Assembly: GCA_015680685.1 (NCBI GenBank)
Contig: MNCI01037593.1
Coordinates: 467,205 to 508,797, forward strand
Reading direction: 5' to 3'
DNA length: 41,593 nucleotides
From: Gnetum montanum
Taxonomy: Eukaryota > Streptophyta > Gnetopsida > Gnetales > Gnetaceae
Shown: positions 21,435-32,690 of the stretch, in pieces
Layout of the letters: every line of letters begins with the position of its first letter
How positions within the stretch are numbered: the first letter of the stretch is position 1
Program-made: the position numbers and the translations under genes
Notes under the pieces: model-generated
The model's input: the letters and a program-made list of their open reading frames with translations, nothing else
Told to the model about the DNA's origin: nothing
Databases searched by the model: none

Positions 21435-23662
21435 TTAAGATTCTCTTTTCTCAATAATAGCATCTACCTTGCTAAGCACTACTTTGCATTTGGCCAGTCC
21501 ATCACACGATTGTTTGATATATTTGATCACATGTCCTACTACAACTGCTAATTTCTACTTTCTTTTAAGTTGGGTCTTCAACATATCCATCTATATTGAT
21601 TGATCATCCATGTTTCTTTGCCATTTCTTTTCCTTTCTCTGTAAAAACAAAGATTTAAATTATGAGTTATGAGCAAATCAACAAACAAATACAAAAGGAG
21701 AGAGAGAGAGAGAAGAAAAAAGTATTACCTAAAATCAATCATTATCAATTTGGAGGAACTGTTCATAAATCTCTAGGTGGCAAGCATGGCATGTTGCACT
21801 CTCCAACTCTCCTAAGAGTTACTCCAGATCTTTTATAGCATTTGGAGCATCATCAAGAATTAGATGCAAAGGTGATGGAATTCTAGCCTATATTAAATAA
21901 TAATTTGTGTTAAAGTTACATGATTGAAACTCTTGTAGATGGTAGACACTATCACAAACAAAATAAGGTTTATTATTAGAGATTCACTAACTAATGTGTC
22001 AAAGAAGCACAAGTTCTTCTTCAGTAGCTGCCACTATCTTCCCCATCGAATAAGAAGATCTTTAGATAGAAAAAGAAGAAACCACTGGAACAAACTCAAA
22101 AAATAATGTTAGTGCTACTTGTGGAAGAGAACCTATTCCAAATGTAGCAAAAAAAGAAGGTATCTCTCGTGATCTAGGTGGTGGAATGGGAATCTGTGTA
22201 GAAGTAGCGCCTGCATCATCTCTATCCATCTCTCAGATAAAGTACTGTTGCTCCATAGACCTCTGCAACAAAAAAAATCAACATCATACAAAGGAAAGAG
22301 AGAAGTATACAAACATTTAAATAACCAAAAATTATCTCTATTTACTTTCCTTTATCTTGTCTTGAACTCTACTAAGTTTGTTGGGGTTGTTGTTGAGCCT
22401 ATTGTTGAGTATGTTGTCTTATAGCTACTAAACCACTAGAATTTTACGTAGTACATTGCCTATACAAAAAAGAAAAAAAAAAGAAAAAGAAGAAATTTAT
22501 TAGAAAAAAATATATAGATAAGACATTAAACTAAGTAAATTATATTTAAATATATACATTGGGAATAGTAATTGTGATCTGTTCTTGTGGTTGAACTGTA
22601 CCAAAGGTCAAGGTACCTTGAATATCTTCAACCACTGTAGTTCTAGCACTCTACATTGGTTCATTCTACAACCTAAATTGCAATATCAAAATACATAAAA
22701 TAAAAATATAATCAACAAACAAGGAAATAATAAGAACATGAAAATACCTCATTAATTTTCTTCTGATTTTAAGCATGCCATAAGGCTAGTTGGCCTTTCT
22801 TAGCACCCATAATCTTACTCCTTATAACTCTCTCATCTTTGAGAAATTTAGGGCATAACTAGGGATTGTAATAAGTAAAACATTTTCTTATGATCATAAC
22901 TTAGGATCATACACATGATCAAGGGTATACGACATAGGGTATAGGATTTGGAAGAATTTTGCTAGGCAACAATAATTTCAATCATGGCATGATACCAAGC
23001 AAAAAAATAAGGCAATGACCAATCATAAATTCTACCAATTATGGTACCATGAAGTATAAAAATAGAATAAGAACCAACATTGGATTGTTGTCTATACCAT
23101 AAAACCTTACTACTAATAAATAGACATAAATCAAAATGAGCCTCATTAATGAAATCTTCAAGAACAAACTGGCTTTTTCCAATGGTAGAATTAGCAACAT
23201 AATTAGATAATTATTTCTTACAAACATATTTAAATTTTGTGGAATAAGTTGAAGGAATTAAAGGATCCTCTCGTTGCTGAAAACCTAAGGCTACTTAAAT
23301 ATCAAGAGGAAGGATTGTTATTGCCCCAAAAACTAAATGGGAAGTAGAACCTTTTTTATTATTGTATTGTTCACACCACTCTATAAGAACACCCTTGCAA
23401 TGGGAGAGTTTGAAAATTGAAAAAGCAAGTAAATCAACTAACTTAGAGTGTTAAGATATTGGAAAACCTCCTTCCCATGAAAACTACAAACATGATTAGA
23501 AGCAACGAGTACATTATTTTGATGTAAAATAATATTGGGTGATAGAGAGCTACCTAAAGGAGTTTGAGGTGAAGCTTAACGTTTGGAAGCCACTATGAAG
23601 ATGGTTATAATTATGTATGATAAAAAAATCTTTAAGCTTCTCTACTGACAATCTTCTTCTAA
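21435..23662 (-). pseudogene. Antisense, intron-containing gene in the leader of the Ty3/gypsy element (unrecognised)
   Basis: Read on the minus strand, six coding-like blocks are separated by GT-AG introns. Exons: 22748-23662, 22558-22672, 22346-22459, 21992-22262, 21729-21887 and 21435-21638. Introns: 22673-22747, 22460-22557, 22263-22345, 21888-21991 and 21639-21728 (75, 98, 83, 104 and 90 bp). Acceptors are TTTAG, TATAG, TTGCAG, ATATAG and TTTACAG. Exon 1 holds a hydrophobic, Trp/Tyr/Phe-rich domain (e.g. GTIIGRIYDWSLPYFFAWYH). Exon 3 is Gln-rich. Exon 4 is Pro/Ser-rich, then hydrophobic. The last exon is Lys-rich, helical and ends in TAA. Stops and at least two frame changes show decay. 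Exon 1 may resemble plant mobile-domain proteins, but weakly. The role is unknown. It lies between PBS and gag. Confidence 0.55.
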
Positions 23663-23772
23663 TATTAAGTTATGATGAACAAATCATCCTCTTTCTCATA
23701 TTTATAACACAATCATAGAAATCTTTGCAAAAGAAAAAAGAAAGTTATAACTTAAGATAACCAAAGATTTAA

Positions 23773-23857
23773 TAAAAGCTAATGTATACTTTTTTAAAGA
23801 AAAAGCTAACGTTTACTTTTTGTTTTTAAAAGCTAATGTTCACTTTTTGGGATTTTA
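23773..23857. repeat. Three tandem 27 bp repeats upstream of the antisense gene
   Basis: AAAAGCTAAYGTWYACTTTTT-type units have AGCT at 23777, 23804 and 23831, an exact 27 bp period. They lie 110-195 bp beyond the 5' end of the antisense exon 1, a promoter-like position for it, and about 560 bp before gag. Confidence 0.75.
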
Positions 23858-24411
23858 TGATTTTTAGATTCACTAAAGTGAAATTATCTCTAGTTCAAAA
23901 AAAATATTTTTTGTGCCCATAATTTTTAGTTTAAATAGAAAGCATACTTAACTATTTACAAAAATTCAAATTGTTACTATGGTAACAAAAGAAATAAAAA
24001 TTTTGTCATTAAGCATGAATGTTCTGGAGTAGAACTGGGATGGGTAACCTCTTGAAAAGTCTTGAAAAATGAAAAAGTTATGTAAACTTAAAATGGCTAT
24101 AACTTTTGAATCCAGAGTTTGTTTCCAACCAAACAAAAATTGATTCCAATATATTGAACCTTCCAAACTCAATGGAATGATTAGATTTAGCTTTTGGATT
24201 ATAAAAAATTAGTATTTAATTCATTGTTTTGGATCCCAAAAATAATTAGGATTTAGTATTCAATAAGAAATCCATAACAATTTCAACTTCTTTTGCAATT
24301 CACTAACTATCTCGAATCACATAAAAAGGGTTGTAGAGGATAAGGATTTTCAACATGCCTAATTTCTTCAACTTACTAATGTATAGAAATCAAATAATAA
24401 ATTGGAGAGAA
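23858..24411. other. Leader between antisense gene and gag
   Basis: AT-rich, with no supported ORF. Confidence 0.4.
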
Positions 24412-25536
24412 ATGGAAGCTTGAGTCAATGACTGGATGAATGCCCTTGAAGATCAAATTAATGAGATCAGGGATGTTCAAGAACTTTATCACTCAAAATA
24501 GGGGTTCAAGATAGAGATGCAAAATATGTTAAAGGAAATTAGGATATTGTCCTAGAGTTTAGAAAATAAATGATCAGATATGCAAGGAAAGATGGATTCC
24601 TCTATAGACTCCATCAAGCAATACATCGACCATCTCATTCAACCTTCAAATCCTACCCACAATCTACCTAGGAAACAACATCAAGATCAAGATTAACCTC
24701 CCCTTAAGGATCCACACCAAATACAACCCCCACCTATCAATGGATAGGATACCAAAATTCTACTTGTAGGCCATAGAATTGAAACTTTAGGTGAGGGATA
24801 TGAAAACTAGCTTCATCCACCTAGAGAATCACCGACATAAGTTTATGCTAAAAAAGTAAAATTAGATCATTATTATGGAGCCCTTTTGATCCAGCACTAA
24901 GGCAAAGGATTGTCTTGATGAAATGAAAAATTACTTTGATATGTTGACTGTTAAGCCATGAACATTTAGAAATTATCTCCTTGTATTTAAGAAGACTTGC
25001 AACAACATGGTGAAATGGACTAAGATCTGAAGGTTTGATTATAAATTAGCTTAATTTTTTTTGATATTTTGAACAAAAATTCATTCTCGATTCTTTTCAC
25101 AAAGAGCACAAAATGAGATTTTGATTCCTTAAGGTTGGGAAGGTAATCTGTAAATGATTACTACAAGGAATTCTATGATCTTTCTCAATATGTAAGTTAC
25201 TGCGATGAGGGAGAATTAGTTTCACAATGCATTGGAGAACTACATGCTCAACTACATTCCCAAATACAAGCCCATAATCCTCAAACCATTGATGAAGCAT
25301 ATAGAATTACTAAGGATTACAAGAAATAAAATTAGATACAAGTTACCCTTCAATAAGTAACTCTTCAACAAACTACCTTTCAATAAGCAATGGTAGAGGA
25401 GACACCAACCAAGAAAGCTTGATTAGGATTAGGATGTTTCATATATGGCAAAGATAATTTCAAATGAGGCTGTCCAAAATTTTCAATAAAAATAGAAAGG
25501 ACCAACCAAATTAGAAATTAAAAACCTAATCCAAAC
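24412..25536 (+). pseudogene. gag remnant
   Basis: The likely ATG is at 24412. The N-terminal part is helical (DWMNALEDQINEIRDVQELY...), then Pro-rich. The late capsid segment near 25145-25310 is clear: SVNDYYKEFYDLSQYV, then ELHAQL and TIDEAYRITKDY, as in plant Ty3 gag proteins. A zinc-knuckle remnant at 25435-25473 reads C-F-I-Y ... G-C, so the second Cys is Tyr and the His position is lost beside an in-frame TGA. Many stops; not functional. Confidence 0.65.
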
Positions 25537-26010
25537 ATGAACAAAGGAAAAAATTCAACCATCACCATAGTTGTGAAGATATCTACATCAATTAAATTAA
25601 GTTTGCATAAATTTCAATTTGCTTTACTATTTTTTGAAGGTTCAATTAAAGATAAAATAAATAAATTTCTTATTAATAGTGGTGCTAGTAATAATTTTAT
25701 TTTTCCAAAGTTAATTAATTTATTGAAATTAAGTTTACCTTCCAAGAAAATCATTAAGATAGAAATGGTAGATGGAACGACTGTGAGCAAGCATACCAAT
25801 TATAGAGAAATTAAAGTTACCTTGCAAACCATGCTTTTTGTTGATGAATTATTTGAATTTGAACCAGGTGGTTTTGATGCAATTTTAGGAATGCCTTTCT
25901 TACAAAAATTTAATATTACTACCCACTTTGGAACTTGTATTTTAAAAGTCCCAACTACTGATGGAGTTAAGGTTCTAAGGGGGGTAAGAACAACAAAAAA
26001 ATTTATATGA
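25537..26010 (+). pseudogene. Retroviral-type aspartic protease remnant
   Basis: This open frame of 157 codons carries LINSGASNNFI at about residues 46-56 (25675-25689 for NSGAS). Plant Ty3 proteases have Asp where this copy has Asn, so the catalytic Asp is lost. Downstream, FDAILGMPFLQKFN matches the conserved I-L-G-M-x-F/W-L flap-to-C-terminal segment. The length fits the domain. The next domain starts in another frame at 26007. Confidence 0.8.
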
Positions 26011-27052
26011 AAACTATTAAGCAAGCTAAAATATTAGTAAAGAAAAAAGGTGTTGCAATTTTGGTTGTCAAAGTAACCCAACCTCAAAGATCTTCAAGTA
26101 CTGAGATCCTGAAAGAACTTAAGGAATATAAAGATTTAGTATTTGGTGAAACTAGAGAACTACCTCTAAATAGAACCATTAAGCATGTCATTAATATTTT
26201 TTCGAGCATACAACCTATTTCCAAAGATCCTTATAGATTTTCTACCTTTGAATTAAGAGAATTAAAACAAAAATTATACCAATTATTGAAAGAATGAAAA
26301 ATTAGACCTAGCATATCACCTTGGGGTGCACTAGTCTTATGCATTAAAAAGAAAGATGATACACTAAGATTATGCATCAATTATAGAGAACTGAATAAAG
26401 TGACAATTAAAAATACTTATCCATTACCTAGGATCGATGATTTGTTTGATCAACTTACAAGTGCATGTTATTTATCAAAGATTGATTTAAAATCAAGTTA
26501 TCACCAAATAAGGATTAAGGAGAAAGATATTGAGAAAACTACTCTTAGAATCAAATATGGGTTATATGAATTTGTTGTGATGTTGTTTGGATTAACTAAT
26601 GCACTTGCAACATTCATGGCACTAATGAATAATATTTTTCATGAATATCTTTATCAATTTATTATAGCATTTATGGATGATATACTTGCTTATTCTAAGT
26701 CAAGAGAATCACTATGGATTTGAAAATTATAATGGAAATTCTTAAAGAGCATTAGCTCAAACATAAATTGAGTAAATGTGAACTCTTTAAGAAAGAAGTT
26801 TCATACTTAGGACATATAGTTTCCAAGAACGGATTGCAAGTAGATCTAGGAAAAATTAGTGCGATCCAGGATTGGCCTAAATTAAAAGATGTTACAATGG
26901 TTCATAGCTTCTTAGATTTAGCTAATTTTTATCAACATTTCATTAAAGATTATTCTACCTTGGTAGCCCCATTGACTGACCTTTTGCAGGAGAAACATGT
27001 GTTGAAGTTTGATGAAAAATGTAACAACACCTATTTTGAGAATTTCAAATGA
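26007..27052 (+). pseudogene. Reverse transcriptase remnant
   Basis: The domain cleaves into three pieces: 26007-26294, TGA at 26295-26297, then the same frame to 26720, then a frameshift (about 26710) with the rest in 26750-27052. Motifs: [48 protein letters not shown], then FMDDILAYS (26670) in place of Y-x-D-D. The Asp pair is kept but the Tyr is Phe. The connection part reads LSKCELFKKEVSYLGHIVS. This is the standard plant Ty3/gypsy order. Confidence 0.9.
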
Positions 27053-27420
27053 AGACTTACCATTTAAAGTATCCATGGATGCCTATGGAATAGGAATTAG
27101 TGCAGTTCTTTCACAAGAAGATAAAGTGGTATGTTATGAATCTTGTAAATTATGATAAGCTGAGGTAAACTACTCAACCCATGATTTAGAATTACTAGCA
27201 ATTATTCATGCTTTGAAAGTTTGGAGACATTATCTTTGTGAAAAAAGGTTTATACCAGAAATAGATCATAAAAGTTTAGAATATTTATAAAGATAGCCCA
27301 TTTTGAATACTCAACAAAGGTGATGGATGGAATTATTTGCTAAATATGATTTTGAAATCAAATATATTCCTAATAAAAAAATGTGGTAGCCGATGCCCTT
27401 AGTTGAATGTGGAACTTAAT
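27053..27420 (+). pseudogene. RNase H remnant
   Basis: Motifs VSMDAYGIGISAVLSQ, NYSTHDLELLAIIHALKVWRHYL-type sequence and EIDHKSL keep the expected acidic residues. Stops within and after these motifs and one likely frameshift break it. FAKYDFEIKYIPNKK closes the domain. Confidence 0.8.
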
Positions 27421-28459
27421 GACAGGTGTGGTAATGACCCCTATGAAAGAAAAAATTAAGGAAAAAATAAAAGAAGACCCTTATTTTAAAAATATTTTAA
27501 CCAATATTTCCTATGAGCCTTGATATCAACTTAGCTCTAACGGTTTATTAATGAAAGGACAAAGAGTATGTATACCTGAAAGAAATTCGAGATTAAGGTT
27601 ATTGTGTGAAGCACACAAAGTACCATATGTAGGATACCTAGGTTAAATTAAGACTTATATGATAATTTCCAAATCTTATTTTTGGCCTGGAATAAATAAT
27701 GATGTGTCCTCGTACATTAAAAATTCTCTAACATGTTAAAGAATAAAAGTCGAATAGAGGAAACTTAGTGGATTATGATAACCTATGGAAGTCCCAGCTT
27801 GGAAATTGCAAGATATCACTATGGATTTCATTATGGGATTGCCAATAACTAAAAATTGAGATGACTCAATTTTCATAGTGGTTAATCATCTATCAAACAT
27901 GGCACATTTTATATCTTTGAAATCTATAAACATAATAGAAGAAGTAGCCCAAAAATTCATACGTGAAGTATTTCNGTTTTCCATTATTTTCATTTCTTCT
28001 TCCTTCCATTTTGTTCTTAATGTTGGATCTGCCAAGGTTAGTGGTGTACGACAATTACATTCATATACTACTTTGAATGGTATTCAATGTATGGAACCTT
28101 GATAATTGTTATTGTAGAAAAATTCTGCTAGATGTAAATAATTCTCTCACATTTTTGGTCCACTCTCGACATAGCTTTGTAGGATATCTTCTAGTGTTCT
28201 ATTTACACGTTTGATTTGTCAATCAATCTCAAGGTGATAAGCTATGCAAAATTTCAACTAGGTTCCAACTTCTTTGAATTTTTTTTCAAAATTTGCATTA
28301 TGATTTTGGGATCTCTATCCAAAGTGATAGATTTTGGACAACCATGCAATTGAAATACTTCACATACGAATTTTTGGGCTACTTCTTCTATTATGTTTAT
28401 AGATTTCAAAGATATAAAATGTGCCATGTTTGATAGATGATTAACCACTATGAAAATTG
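27421..28459 (+). pseudogene. Integrase remnant, split by an inverted contig
   Basis: The zinc-binding part (LLCEAHKV..GYLG ... LTC) has lost one His and one Cys of the HHCC set. The core starts ITMDFIMGLP (first acidic residue) and runs to the N at 27975. The rest of the core is on the minus strand of 27976-28459: SITLDRDPKI (second Asp), RVNRTLEDILQSY (Glu), then LAEFFYNNNYQ. The order becomes normal when that piece is turned round. Several stops remain. Confidence 0.8.
27976..28459 (-). other. Mis-oriented contig between two Ns (integrase core)
   Basis: Single Ns at 27975 and 28460 bound 484 bp whose coding sense is opposite to the rest of the element. Its right end, reverse-complemented, repeats 27867-27974 (108 bp) with only two differences. 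Turning it restores a continuous integrase. A scaffolding error with an overlap is the simplest reading. Confidence 0.85.
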
Positions 28460-28460
28460 N

Positions 28461-28806
28461 CAATCCAACGCCAAATTTGAAGTTAAACCCATTGGTATTA
28501 AGATCCAATGAACTAAGAAATTACAAAATAAAACTATCAGTAAAGTCCTTATTCAATGGTCAAATTGTGATTAACAGACTTGGAAAAATAGGAAGTTTAT
28601 ATTAAATCCTACCATGAACTTTTTTGAGCATCATGATATTGAATGATAAATTGTATTTATTATGAATGTAAGAAATTATGTTTTATAATTTCTGATCTTC
28701 TATTTTTATATATGATAATGAGGAAAATAACGGAGCTGAAGCTAAGGAGCATAATAATGAAGCAGTAACTGAGCAGTTGAATATAGAGGAAGTGCTCAAA
28801 GGATGA
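28461..28806 (+). pseudogene. Integrase C-terminal and chromodomain-like segment, end of pol
   Basis: After the second N the plus strand again codes. A frame near 28536-28620 reads VLIQWSN ... TWKNRKFIL, matching the chromodomain pattern L-x-x-W-x-x ... T-W-E/K of chromoviruses, with one stop inside. An acidic tail (NEENNGAEAKEHNNEAV...) ends in TGA at 28804-28806. Confidence 0.6.
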
Positions 28807-28815
28807 GTTAGATGC

Positions 28816-28831
28816 CTAAGGGGTGGTAGAT
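28816..28831 (+). other. Polypurine tract
   Basis: CTAAGGGGTGGTAGAT directly precedes the 3' LTR and would prime plus-strand synthesis. Confidence 0.65.
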
Positions 28832-29340
28832 TGTAACATCCAGTCCTTTGTTAAGGATAGAAATAATTGTAAAAAATGTAGTTACCCTTCAAATGAAGAG
28901 GCACCTTGTTATGAGGAGTTATGATTTTTCATGTACCCCTTGGGAAAGGGTTTGACCTATGCCATTTAAGGCCAGGGTTTGAGGTCATACCAACATGGAG
29001 TAGCAAAGTTGAGAGAGGCAAGTAATGGGACCTAGGTTAAGCAGGATAGAAAGGGACTAATCACCCCTTTGGCAAGATAGCCTAACCACGGTGGCAATGT
29101 CAAATTACCTCTAAGACTTAAGTGGCATAGGAAGACAACCTAGAGGATGTTATAGTACTCTCTTCTATTAATAAAATCTATCTATTTTTTCATGTTTCAT
29201 TATTCAATACCAATTATTTATTTACCAATTAATTTATTTATTAAATATTTATAATAATTTCAGTATATTATCTAAGAAAATGATGAATGCAAGAAATTAA
29301 GCATTCATATTTTTATGACATCTAGGAATGGGATGTCATA
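28832..29340 (+). repeat. 3' LTR
   Basis: TGTAACATCC ... GGGATGTCATA, 509 bp, collinear with the 5' LTR. Confidence 0.9.
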
Positions 29341-29345
29341 GAGAG
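29341..29345. repeat. Target site duplication, right (GAGAG)
   Basis: Matches 20630-20634 exactly and follows the 3' LTR end GGGATGTCATA. Confidence 0.85.
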
Positions 29346-30899
29346 AAAGAATTAGAAATGGAGAATGAAGAGGAGGAGATGATGTTTATTGTAGTGGTAT
29401 CAATATGATCTTGTCAATCCTCTTGAAGATTATGTCTACTTAATTGCTTGTCAATCATCCTTAGGGCATTTTCTACTTCAAAGTTTAGTGAAACGTTAGT
29501 CAACTTTTCAATGTTGTACACTCTTGACCACTTACATATAAATTATATATAATCTAGTTTAACACTATTGATGCCTTTATGATGAAGCCTCTCTTCTTTT
29601 CTATTTCCTTTTCTTTTATGTTTATCTTCATTTTTTTCATGCTTGTTTACTCATCTACCTCTTCTCTACAATTGGTTTTATGGTTTATTTATACTCTTCA
29701 AATCCATGTTATGTTATTCTTTTGTTTAGTAGTTGGTGGAGTAAACATCCTTTTAATTTCTTATTAAATACAAGTTCTTGATTAGTTATTTAGCTACACT
29801 AAACATATTTTTTATGATTAATAAACACATGTTTTTTCACCATCTTCCTTTATAGATAAATCATAAATCTTGAAATTTCTTTCCCTAATGCTTAAGATTA
29901 TCTTTAAATCTTTTGTAATGTGATGTTAAACATCTTGGGATTCTCTGAATTTTTTTAATGTAATGTCAAAGATCTTAAAATTTTCTTCCTAATGTTAAAG
30001 ATCATCTTCAAATTTTTCACAATGCAATGTTGAACATTTTATAATTCTCTCCAAAGTTTTTTCATTGAAGTTTTTTCAAAACTAACTTTTTAAATCTTAA
30101 ATAATTGTAAATCCTTTATTCATTTACATGATTTTAAACTACCTCTATTTTTTTCTTTTTTCTTTCTCTTCAACCTAGCATACACTTTATAGTTTCTATA
30201 TCAAGAGTCTTACCACTAGGCTAACACCTCATTGTTAAATAGATTATGATTTAGAGTTCCAATGTATCTGTTATCTATCCTTGAATATTCAAGGTATGTG
30301 TTAAAAAGGAAAAATAAAAATTAATATATGAAAATGTTTCGTATGAGTAAAATTTCAAAAATAATAAAAAATAAAAGTTTATGTTATAACTTACATGCTA
30401 CATTGATTATGAAAATTTACAAAGTAGGGGATGTTGAACCTCATAAAAATGAATAATAATATTAAAAAAATTTACAATACATCAAATCATCAAAGAGAGA
30501 GTCTAAAGAAAAAGCCAACGCTTTTGGGGATGTCTTTTTATGTTTTCATCCTTACAACCAATCCTGGAAAACCTTTCCACTATGGTAGGAGAAGCATAAT
30601 GTCTTTTCCTTATTCAAAAGTGTCCTTACATATTTTCACTTCTTACTAAATTATTTCCTGTAAAGAGAGAGAGAAAAAATTCTCTAAATAAAAAAGAATA
30701 CATTAATTAGAGCTAAAGAACAAATAACAACAAAAGTTGCATGTGTTCTATCCTTGAGCCTTCAAAACAAAAAAAAATTAATACTATAAAAAAACAAATT
30801 AATCGTTCAACTTTCATTGGGAGCCTTTTTTCTTGAAGTCATAGTGAAAAAGTGATATCTTTGAGAATTTGATATTTTACACCTAAAGAGAAGTCATAG
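29346..30899. other. No recognisable gene
   Basis: AT-rich, with T-rich plus-strand frames that look like chance. I see no splice-consistent gene or element ends. Confidence 0.45.
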
Positions 30900-31500
30900 T
30901 TATGGTTTTGTTGGTAGAAAATAATTTTACACCAAAACTTCTAAATTTCAAGAGGTTAAGACAATTCCAAATAGAAAGAAATGAAGTAGCCAAAGCAAGC
31001 TAATTGCCAAGTAAGACTTCATTGATACTTGGTTGAAAGTTAGTACCAATTTTGAATATCCATTTCCAAGCATGTTGATGAATAGGACACTCAAAAACAA
31101 AAACAAAAAAAAATGATAAAATGAGTCTTCACTTGTACAAAAGAACGTTGACAAGAAACATTTTTCAAATATTTAAGATAAGTGTTGATAGGAAGACCTT
31201 GATAAATAAGATACCATAAAAAATATGAATTTTAAGAAACTTAGGAGCTCTCCAAATATCTTTCATTTTCCTCCTCCAAAAGTGTGATGATAATTGCATT
31301 TTCTAGGCCTTATTGAATTTGGTATGAATAAAATCATTCTTTGTAATTACCTTATAAGTAACTTTTGATTTAAAAGGAAAAAGATATCTACCATCCTTCC
31401 AAAAATATATGGAAAGGTCTAATATAAATTATTGTTAACTTTAAATAAATTCTCAAGATTATTAATTTTTTATAAATATTTTTCCTATTTCTATTAAAAG
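30900..31500 (-). mobile_element. LINE 3' fragment (LINE C, minus strand)
   Basis: On the minus strand a broken frame includes FWRRKMKDIWRAPKFLKIHIF, then FECPIHQHAWKWIFKIG. This is the W-x-x-I-W-x-x-x-x-P-K ... C-P-x-x-x-x-x-W pattern of the zinc-binding region at the end of plant L1 ORF2. It is more ORF2-like than the same region of LINE A, so it comes from another subfamily. Only this end is recognised. Confidence 0.5.
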
Positions 31501-32515
31501 AATAAAGGCTAGAAGATTTATTCTAGAAGTTTACAAAGTAACACAAACATGATATATATATAAAGTGAATATAATTTATGTAAATTAAAAAAATAATGTA
31601 TCATGAAATTATTATTTTTTTGCACTACCTTTCCCCATTGAGTTAACTGTTTATTTGGATTTTCTATTTTTATTCAAATAGAAATTGATATTCAGCTTAT
31701 TTTTCCTTGTTTCTTCCATTTTTAATATTTTTCTTCTACATTTTGGCTTTGGAAATATATTTTTCTTTGCTTTAAACTTATATTTTGGATTTCTGTGATC
31801 ACATCTATCAAAGTTAGTGCAATAGAAGACTTGAAGTAAATGAAACCTTTAAGTATTCTATTTCTGGACATAGATAATATAAAAACTCATATCTCTCAAA
31901 TGGTAAAGAATATAAATTCATATGATCCATCATTTGAAAGCTTATAAAATATTTTGATCATTTGAAATAAAAAATAATATCAAAATATTTTTTAATAATA
32001 ATAGTACAAGCTGATATTTTTTCACTATTCAGATTTCCATTGTTTTTGATAGGCACAACGAAACATGAGATAAATAAATTTTTCCAAATTATTTCTTCAA
32101 GCTTCTTAATTTTAACTTTTAGATAACTCAAATAGCTTTCTAAAACTATGCAGCGCATACTTTGGATCATTTACTTTAAAAGAAACCATTCAATCAATTA
32201 AGATATTTGAAATAGACATTGAAGGAATTTTAAAAAATACTTTGAGAAATCATATTGAACTAGCATAAAATCATATATTTGATATCTTAAAAATTTATAC
32301 TAGATGAAATAATATTCAAGTAGATGATATACTATTTTTCTCAATGCAATGATAAAAGGTTGAAATACTAATAAGCTAGAAACGTTGAGATCAATTGAAA
32401 TAAATAAGACACATGATATGCTATTAGAGATGAAACTTTATGCAATATTTAAATATAAAGATAGAATCCAATAGAATATTAAGAGAGAAACATAAACATG
32501 GAGGTAAAGGAAATA
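31501..32515. other. No recognisable gene
   Basis: Very AT-rich, with nothing supported on either strand. Confidence 0.45.
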
Positions 32516-32690
32516 AATTGCCTCATGAGGAGGTGCTAAAGAAGCACTCTTTAGTTTACTCCATATGATGGAGGAGTTCCTAGGAGATTCTTAAAGAGTA
32601 GTCTTAACTCTAATTCCAATGTTGGAGGAGTTCATAGGAGGTGTTCATAGAGCACTTTTGACTCTACTCCAAGTGAAGGAGTTCCTTTAT
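32516..32690. repeat. Degenerate 54 bp tandem repeat (about three units)
   Basis: GGAGGAGTTCMTAGGAG recurs at 32570 and 32624, with a weaker copy near 32676 and a partial one before. Each is followed by a GCACT/GTAGT...TTWACTCYA segment. Confidence 0.65.

Larger units (their letters stand above)
20635..29340 (+). mobile_element. Complete but inactive chromodomain-type Ty3/gypsy element with antisense gene
   Basis: The two LTRs (20635-21144 and 28832-29340) differ at roughly 15% of sites over the first 130 bp, so the insertion is old. They are flanked by a perfect GAGAG target duplication. Order: LTR, Met-type PBS remnant, a roughly 2.2 kb antisense reading unit, gag, protease, reverse transcriptase, RNase H, integrase, chromodomain-like end, polypurine tract, LTR. 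Integrase after RNase H and a C-terminal chromodomain-like segment place it with plant chromoviruses. All pol domains carry stops or frameshifts. Confidence 0.88.

Noticed and set aside
28254-28508. Independent antisense integrase-like gene
   Set aside because: It is the integrase core of the surrounding element in a mis-oriented contig between two Ns.
29579-29767. 62-codon hydrophobic frame, possible small membrane protein
   Set aside because: T-rich sequence gives Phe/Leu/Ile by composition alone; no promoter, homologue or splice context seen.
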